A stretch of 64,000 nt of DNA from positions 12,250,501 through 12,314,500 of the forward strand of contig CM060841.1 of NCBI GenBank assembly GCA_030762175.1. Reading direction: 5' to 3'. Below the pieces are notes generated by a model. That model was not told where the DNA came from. It was given only the letters and a program-made list of their open reading frames with translations, and searched no databases. Positions 59,060 to 64,000 of the stretch are shown here, in pieces. The stretch is from Metallyticus violacea. Its lineage: Eukaryota > Arthropoda > Insecta > Mantodea > Metallyticidae. The translations under genes and the position numbers were made by a program. Within the stretch, counting starts at the first letter, position 1. Every line of letters starts with the position of its first letter.

Positions 59060-59710
59060 GACTTAGATCTGGGAATGAGCACACCACTCAACATTGTCTG
59101 TCTTTCATATCATAGACACATTCTGCAATATTATCATTATAATACATATAAAGAAATTCAAGGTCATAATGCTTCAGTAATAAGAACTATTGATTGCAAA
59201 ATAATTAAATGCACCTGTTTGCATTCAGTGTTCCATGAATGAAAAGGAAATCTGTTTTTCTACTTCTTCCCCAAATCATGATGGTACCTTTGTTTGTGAA
59301 CTTCCTCCACGTGTCTATGCCTTTCTGCATTAGATTGTAATCATATGCAATTCTCCCGGTATCTGGATGCAGACCACAGCATGGTTCATCTGTGAAGAGA
59401 AATGGCTCCATTGTTCTAAATGCCATGTTTCTGACAATTATTGCACACTTTGATATACAATGGGATTGAAATACTTTTAGTGCAGCCTATTTACAACAGT
59501 TTGGGTTGAAACAGTTAATTGTCAACACTGCTGGGTATTTCTTAACAGGGCATGTTTTACTTGGACTGTTGCTCTTCTGGACTGCCAAATTCTTAATATC
59601 ACCTAACATCATGGGTATAATGCCTCTTCCAGCATTCAGAACCCTAGCAGCATCAGCATGTGTTACACTGGTTCTAATGATTACAATTGCCATAAACATT
59701 TCTTAATATA
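59060..59710 (-). pseudogene. Degenerate Tc1-like transposase
   Basis: The minus-strand frame 59426-59205 reads MAFRTMEPFLFTDEPCCGLH then P-D-T-G-R-I, K-G-T-I-M-I-W-G and F-I-H-G-T-L-N-A-N-R. These match the Tc1 landmarks W-x-VLFTDESRF, LxPDxxRI, G-SVMVWGG and GTLNAxRY; the conserved S after DE is P. Upstream (to 59710) and downstream (to about 59060) are less clear. The D-N-A-R-P-H and S-P-D-L-N-P-I-E boxes are not recovered. This belongs to the Tc1 rather than mariner branch. Confidence 0.72.
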
Positions 59711-61330
59711 TATTGAACATTCATTTAAATTATTAAAAACATCTCTTACATTTCTCTACATTTTTTAATAGAGACAAGACACCAGATTTCTATATTAAAA
59801 ACAACTTACTCATCTACAATGTAATATTTTAAATAAATAAAACAAATAATAATTTACTCCTATGGTAACTAGAAGGTGGACAAATGAACAAAGTACACAT
59901 AATTACTCATTGTAAATAATTTATTTTGATATACCAAGAATCTTAATTAAAATATGTGTTTTACCTTAAGACAATTCTGATGTGCATATTATACTAAATT
60001 TCTGTTTAAAAATTTCATTTTCTTGCAATGAAACATGCTGTAGTATGCATTTGGGCTTGAGCAAAGATGGATCAATGGTTATTTTCGTTCAGTCTGACAT
60101 GGTCCAGGGTTGCTAACCTGGTTACTTATGCAAAATACCTCAGAGAAATCAATTTAATAGTTATTCTCTATTTAAAAAAGATGAGATGCAATATCTGTTG
60201 ACCATATCACAAACGTCATACTTCTCACAAAATATCCACTCAGCTCGTTATTTATTATTGATAAATAGGAGTATCAATAAATAGCTGTAAGAGGGTTTTT
60301 CAAGCAATAATAATTTTAACTATGCACGAAACTGCTGTATTGATAAGACACTGTTGCCATAGTAAAACTAATAGGCAGCTGCTTCAATGTACATGCTTTA
60401 CTCCCTCGAACTATCCGTATCTAGTCACAGTGGCATGCCCTCCAGCATAAGCAGAAGGATAATGTTTGTTGACAGTGCATATCAGTTTTGTTAGAGAGGG
60501 TTTAGGTATGTAATATCACTAATTGCTCTATGGCTTGATTTTAAAACCATCATAAAGAATGTACACATTAAAATTGTCGTGCTCATAAGAGATGCATTAA
60601 ACTGATCTCACATTTTCCAAGGAAGGAATATGACTCATTGAAAATGTCACAGCAATACCAGCAGGTGTCAAGGGAAAATTGTAGAATACTGAGAGTGCAA
60701 GACATTCTGAAAAATTGGTGCTAGTTGTAATGAAATGGTCCACAGTAAAAGGAGAGCAACATCAGAGGATTAAGGTAGGATGAAAACACAGACGTGAAGG
60801 ATCCCAACAGTCCCTTCAAATAACCAAACGAAAAGACAGAAATCATTTCTGATCGTTGTGAACACCCACATTTTAATGCCAACAGTGTAAAAAAAAAATA
60901 ATAATAAAAAAACATCATGTGTGCCATTTGCGTCAACTTAAATAGATTAATAATCATCACAGTCCACATTAAACCAACAGTGGTGTATTAATGTTATATC
61001 ACCAAGTGTTTAAAATACAATTCTCGTTTGAGTGCCTTCTGTTAAGAGGAACTACTACTAGTATGGACCTGTCTAAAAATGACTTTTCAATGCTCTCCAA
61101 ATATTTTTTAAAATGATGTAAAACATCATATTTTTCTTTCATTTGTGATCCAAGATGTTAACCTGTTTGCATTATTGAGTCAAGCACATCTTTTGACCTC
61201 AAAGCATTAAAAAATTAGTGGAACTCAAAAAATGCCCTTTGTTAAGAAAATTTTAGCATCTCTGATCCTGTGATTCCAGACAATAACTTTAATCAAGATA
61301 AAACAGTAGCCATGAAGTAACCCTGTACTT
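59711..61330. other. Intergenic, nothing recognised
   Basis: AT-rich, no supported gene or repeat. Confidence 0.5.
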
Positions 61331-61373
61331 CACTTTTTATTTTTATACAGAATTGTTCCAATCATCAGCTGCG

Positions 61374-61412
61374 GACTGACATGATAACATGAGAAAGCTC
61401 TAGAAACATGTT
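61374..61412 (+). ncRNA. Hammerhead-like remnant
   Basis: CTGACATGATAACATGAG-AAAG-CTCT, then A, GAAACATGTTCT. GAG/CTC forms a short stem; the CUGANGA box is disturbed. It shares the GAAACATGTTCT tail with the intact motif at 62193. Confidence 0.3.
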
Positions 61413-61986
61413 CTACATAAAAATTCAAAGCTATGTATGGTGTTAATACAAATTATTTTTTTTGTATAATTGCTTTATTTCATGATTAATACCTTCTACG
61501 TAAATTACAAAACTTTTCTAAAATCACAGAATCACTAGTATTTTACACACAATAGGGGAAAATTATCAACAATTTGTTCTGTATAACATAATCAACCAAG
61601 AAGAAGACAGGAATATATCAAATCAATTGTTTGGAATGCAACAAAATATACATTGACAAAACAATGAGAAGCATTGGAATTAGGCTAAAGGAACACTGGA
61701 GAAACATCAGATACAATCTGATAGATAAATCGGCAGTTGCTACTTGTTACTTTACTTTACTTGCAGTTGTTACTTTTGGATAGATAAACATGATATAGAA
61801 ATGGAAGTCAAATTATTGAAATTCATAGACAGACCCTTGGAGCTGGAAATATGGGGAAAAAATTTATAAAAATATATGAAGATAAGGTTATGAACTTTGA
61901 GATCCCAACAGAAGAAAAATTAATCCAAAAGTTAATAAAATGTCCACAGGAGCTACACAAAGTCCATTCAGTCAACACACACCTGA

Positions 61987-62188
61987 CAATTGTAAGTATG
62001 ACTTCCTTCGGAAGGAAAGTAAAGTCATGGGTCCCATGTTGTACATTTACGACATGATAAAGAACCTCAAGTCTGAAAAAAGAGGCCTCCGAGCAAATTT
62101 AGCTGGCCTTTTCATGCCCTGAATTGAATGGGACGCTGATGACCTGAGATGTTAAAGAGCGTCCATAAATAAACCAAATAAAAAAAAA
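61987..62188 (+). repeat. tRNA-derived SINE (family A), 5'-truncated, nested in a PLE
   Basis: Lacks the tRNA head and starts in the AAGTATG body. It contains CTTCCTTCGGAAGG-like sequence and the GGGACGCTGATGACCTGAGA tail with a poly-A run. The 8-bp duplication ACACCTGA flanks it (61979-61986 and 62189-62196). The right-hand duplication includes the CTGA of a hammerhead-like core, so the SINE landed exactly at the ribozyme-like motif of a PLE. Confidence 0.9.
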
Positions 62189-62192
62189 ACAC

Positions 62193-62231
62193 CTGATGAT
62201 GCAAGCGAAGCCTGCGAAACATGTTCTGTAT
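62193..62231 (+). ncRNA. Hammerhead-ribozyme-like motif, PLE 3' end (complete core)
   Basis: CTGATGA (62193-62199), stem II GCAAGC/GCCTGC with one A-C mismatch and a GAA loop, GAAAC (62216-62220), then ATGTTCTG; A-CATG-T-T fits a one-base-pair stem III with H17 = U. Both core boxes are canonical. The 5' strand of stem I was separated from the core by the SINE at 61987-62188. Confidence 0.55.
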
Positions 62232-62300
62232 AATTCAATAGTAAGTGCAGCATAAGAGTATTAAATTGACTCACTGTCTAATTAAGAATAAATTGCTTCA

Positions 62301-63613
62301 CTGTAGTTGTACAGATGTGAAATTTATTCTGAATTTAATAATCAACCACTCTCATTTTGCTAATCAAGAACATACCTTTCAATCTGCAATTCCAGCTTCC
62401 ATCTCTAGATGGGATATATGCCGCGTACAAGTTCTCTCCAGTTTTTTCATTACAAACAAATTAACAATCAGTTTAGAACATCAACAATTATGGAGTCACT
62501 AATTAAGAAACTAGTTTTCTTTTCAAAATTTTGAACTTTCCCAGAAGGCCACATGTTACTGATGTTTCCCACAACATGTTGTGAGCTTCTCCCCACATCA
62601 AGATGCAGCCTTCTCTGGAAGTTCAATGCACCTATGTCATAGGCCACGGAAGCCTGTTTACCCAGTTTTCTTTTCTTTAAACTTGCCATTTATAATTAAT
62701 TCTTCTGTCACTTAATCCATTTTCTTTTCTTTATATTGCTTATTATTCTGTTTTATAAGAATTAATAAAAAATGCAAATGCTATAAATATGTATTATATA
62801 ATTAAAACATTTGAGGCAACACAAATACGCATCTTAAAGGCACCTTGTAGTTGATGAAATTTGTTAAAAGCCAAACAGAAAAAACAATGCCCTTAATCTT
62901 AAAAATTGATAATAGTCACTAAAAATACTAACAGCTTCCAATTTAATGATAACTAACATATTTTTAAGAATTAAATTGCATGATCATGATTTGAAAATAT
63001 TGACATCTTTCTTCCCATCCTCTTAATGCTATTCTGCAATAAGCAGCACCCAAAAAAGATCAGAATCTGGCTGCAAAGGAAAAATTGCTTCAGCCAATTT
63101 CTTTTGTTTTCCTAAATATGATTAACAAGGACAACAAATTAAAAAATACATTGCTTATTTCAAAGTGAGAGAATATTATTTTAAAAATATCTTGGCTCTT
63201 ATATAAAGTATACATTTGAAATATTTTTTCTTCAGCCAGATTTCTATTCTAATGTCAATTTAGAATTTCTTGGAGGTCTGTTAGTCAGATATGGGGTTTA
63301 CTACTGTTAAGATCAGCAGAAATTATAAAGGCATATTAGTACTCTGTATTTTTCTTATGCTTAACATTAAATATTTCATTGTAAAACAATATTTTCAGAC
63401 TAAAACATCATTTGCATTAGGTATATATTGATCTAACATTATAGGAATTTACTACCAAACAAATGGGAAGAACAATAAAGGGAAGGCATTTTTCTACTAC
63501 AAGTGAAAGGGGTGGATGCACAGTACGTAGCATAAATGGTGTTTATATAATGTTTCGGCAGTGTTGTATAGTACGGTTGTTTTCCTTCATTATTTACACT
63601 TTTAGTCACTTAT
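62301..63613. other. Region downstream of MED19, includes its 3' UTR
   Basis: The part next to 63613 must hold the MED19 3' untranslated region, but I cannot identify a confident AATAAA on the minus strand. The rest is AT-rich with no gene. Confidence 0.45.
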
Positions 63614-64000
63614 TTAACCACTGGAATGTTGACTTGGGGTTAGCCCACCAGGATGTTCAGGACTATGTTTTTGTTTTTTCCTCTTCTTTTCCTTTTTTCT
63701 CTTTTTGCGCTCCTTCTCCTCATCATGTCTCTTTTGTTTCTTGTGTTTCTTTTCATGTGTGTCCTGTCCCACTTCAGTCACCTGAGTTTCTTGGCTTGGC
63801 GTTTCCCCAGCTTTATGTTTGTGTTTCTTATGTTTATTTTTGTGTTTTCTCTGAGGGGCTTGATTGACGTAACGATATTGTTCAGGCAAGGGACCAGGAT
63901 GAAGCCTAAATCCAGCCAGCTGTACACTTGTTAAAGGAAGTAACTCTTTACCACCAATAGGTGGTTTTTCAATCACTAAACGAAGCGAGCTATTATCCTG
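63614..64000 (-). CDS. MED19: Mediator complex subunit 19, C-terminal exon (partial)
   Basis: The open frame runs from the window edge (64000) to a TAA at 63614-63616, 128 codons. It starts QDNSSLRLVIEKPPIGGKEL and continues LPLTSVQLAGFRLHPGPLPE with Q-Y-R, the most conserved block of animal MED19. A long basic tail follows, rich in KHKK/KKQK/KKRKK motifs, with a H-S-P-E-H-P-G motif near the end. MED19 is a head/middle-module subunit that links Mediator to RNA polymerase II and to sequence-specific factors in the nucleus (family knowledge). The Lys-rich tail and C-terminal HSPEHPG match insect and vertebrate orthologues. The N-terminal half lies beyond 64000. The opposite strand has Phe-rich shadow frames. 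I could not fix a polyadenylation signal downstream. Confidence 0.95.
   Translation of the reverse strand, partial: QDNSSLRLVIEKPPIGGKELLPLTSVQLAGFRLHPGPLPEQYRYVNQAPQRKHKNKHKKHKHKAGETPSQETQVTEVGQDTHEKKHKKQKRHDEEKERKKRKKEKKRKKQKHSPEHPGGLTPSQHSSG

Larger units (their letters stand above)
61590..62300 (+). mobile_element. Penelope-like element 3' fragment (GIY-YIG) with nested SINE
   Basis: Frame KKTGIYQINCLECNKIYIDK then T-M-R-S-I-G-I-R-L-K-E-H-W-R-N-I keeps GIY, the two Cys, and the R-x3-KEH box of the GIY-YIG nuclease; YIG is YID. A microduplication of ACTTACTTTA disrupts the frame near 61745. After a nested SINE come the intact hammerhead-like core at 62193 and the terminal AAGTGCAGCATAAGAGTATT phrase. 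Confidence 0.75.

Noticed and set aside
63463..63934. Plus-strand Phe/Leu/Ser-rich frames
   Set aside because: Antisense to the Lys-rich MED19 tail.

Overview
This is AT-rich eukaryotic DNA, almost certainly from an insect with a large, transposon-filled genome. Two host genes are recognisable and both lie on the minus strand. One is a FUS/EWS/TAF15-family RNA-binding protein (Drosophila name cabeza, caz), split over long introns. The other is the C-terminal end of Mediator subunit 19 (MED19). The coding style (long introns, GT-AG junctions, CAAAATG-like start context) and the repeats (tRNA-derived SINEs, mariner, Penelope-like elements) fit an arthropod; the species cannot be fixed from the window.

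Layout of caz (minus strand). A start exon is proposed at 47082-47094. It is followed by a 22.5-kb intron, then low-complexity Tyr/Ser/Gln/Gly exons at 24396-24623 and 19426-19692, two tiny Gly/Arg exons at 13996-14062 and 9747-9775, the RRM on two exons (5392-5510 and 3065-3194), and an RGG exon at 2697-2882. All junctions keep one reading frame. The RanBP2-type zinc finger and C-terminus usual for this family are not in the window and should lie beyond position 1.

MED19 (minus strand) fills 63614-64000 with its last coding exon and runs off the right edge. Between it and caz (about 47.2-63.6 kb) I find only repeats and featureless AT-rich DNA.

Repeats dominate the rest. (1) Penelope-like element (PLE) pieces carry a YVDD reverse transcriptase and/or GIY-YIG endonuclease, near 1.7, 15.7, 18.1, 25.3, 58.0 and 61.6 kb. 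(2) About thirteen small motifs with hammerhead-ribozyme architecture (CUGANGA, stem II, GAAA) lie at PLE ends or at the tips of long inverted repeats; two of those inverted repeats are perfect 71-bp palindromes. (3) Degenerate mariner transposases occur near 31.7, 34.5, 52.3 and 55.5 kb and a Tc1-like one near 59.3 kb. (4) One tRNA-derived SINE family has eight copies and a second family has two. (5) A protein-primed DNA polymerase B fragment of viral or Maverick type is fused to a mariner piece at 31.6-33.3 kb. (6) A degraded gene of an uncharacterised multicopy 'HGKG' family lies at 39.1-41.5 kb. (7) There is a pair of TIR-bearing non-autonomous DNA elements at 43.6-45.3 kb and remnants of non-LTR retrotransposons.

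The host genes are housekeeping RNA-processing and transcription factors. The most unusual content is the dense set of hammerhead-like, fold-back PLE termini, many of them inside introns of an RNA-binding-protein gene and therefore probably transcribed with it or antisense to it.
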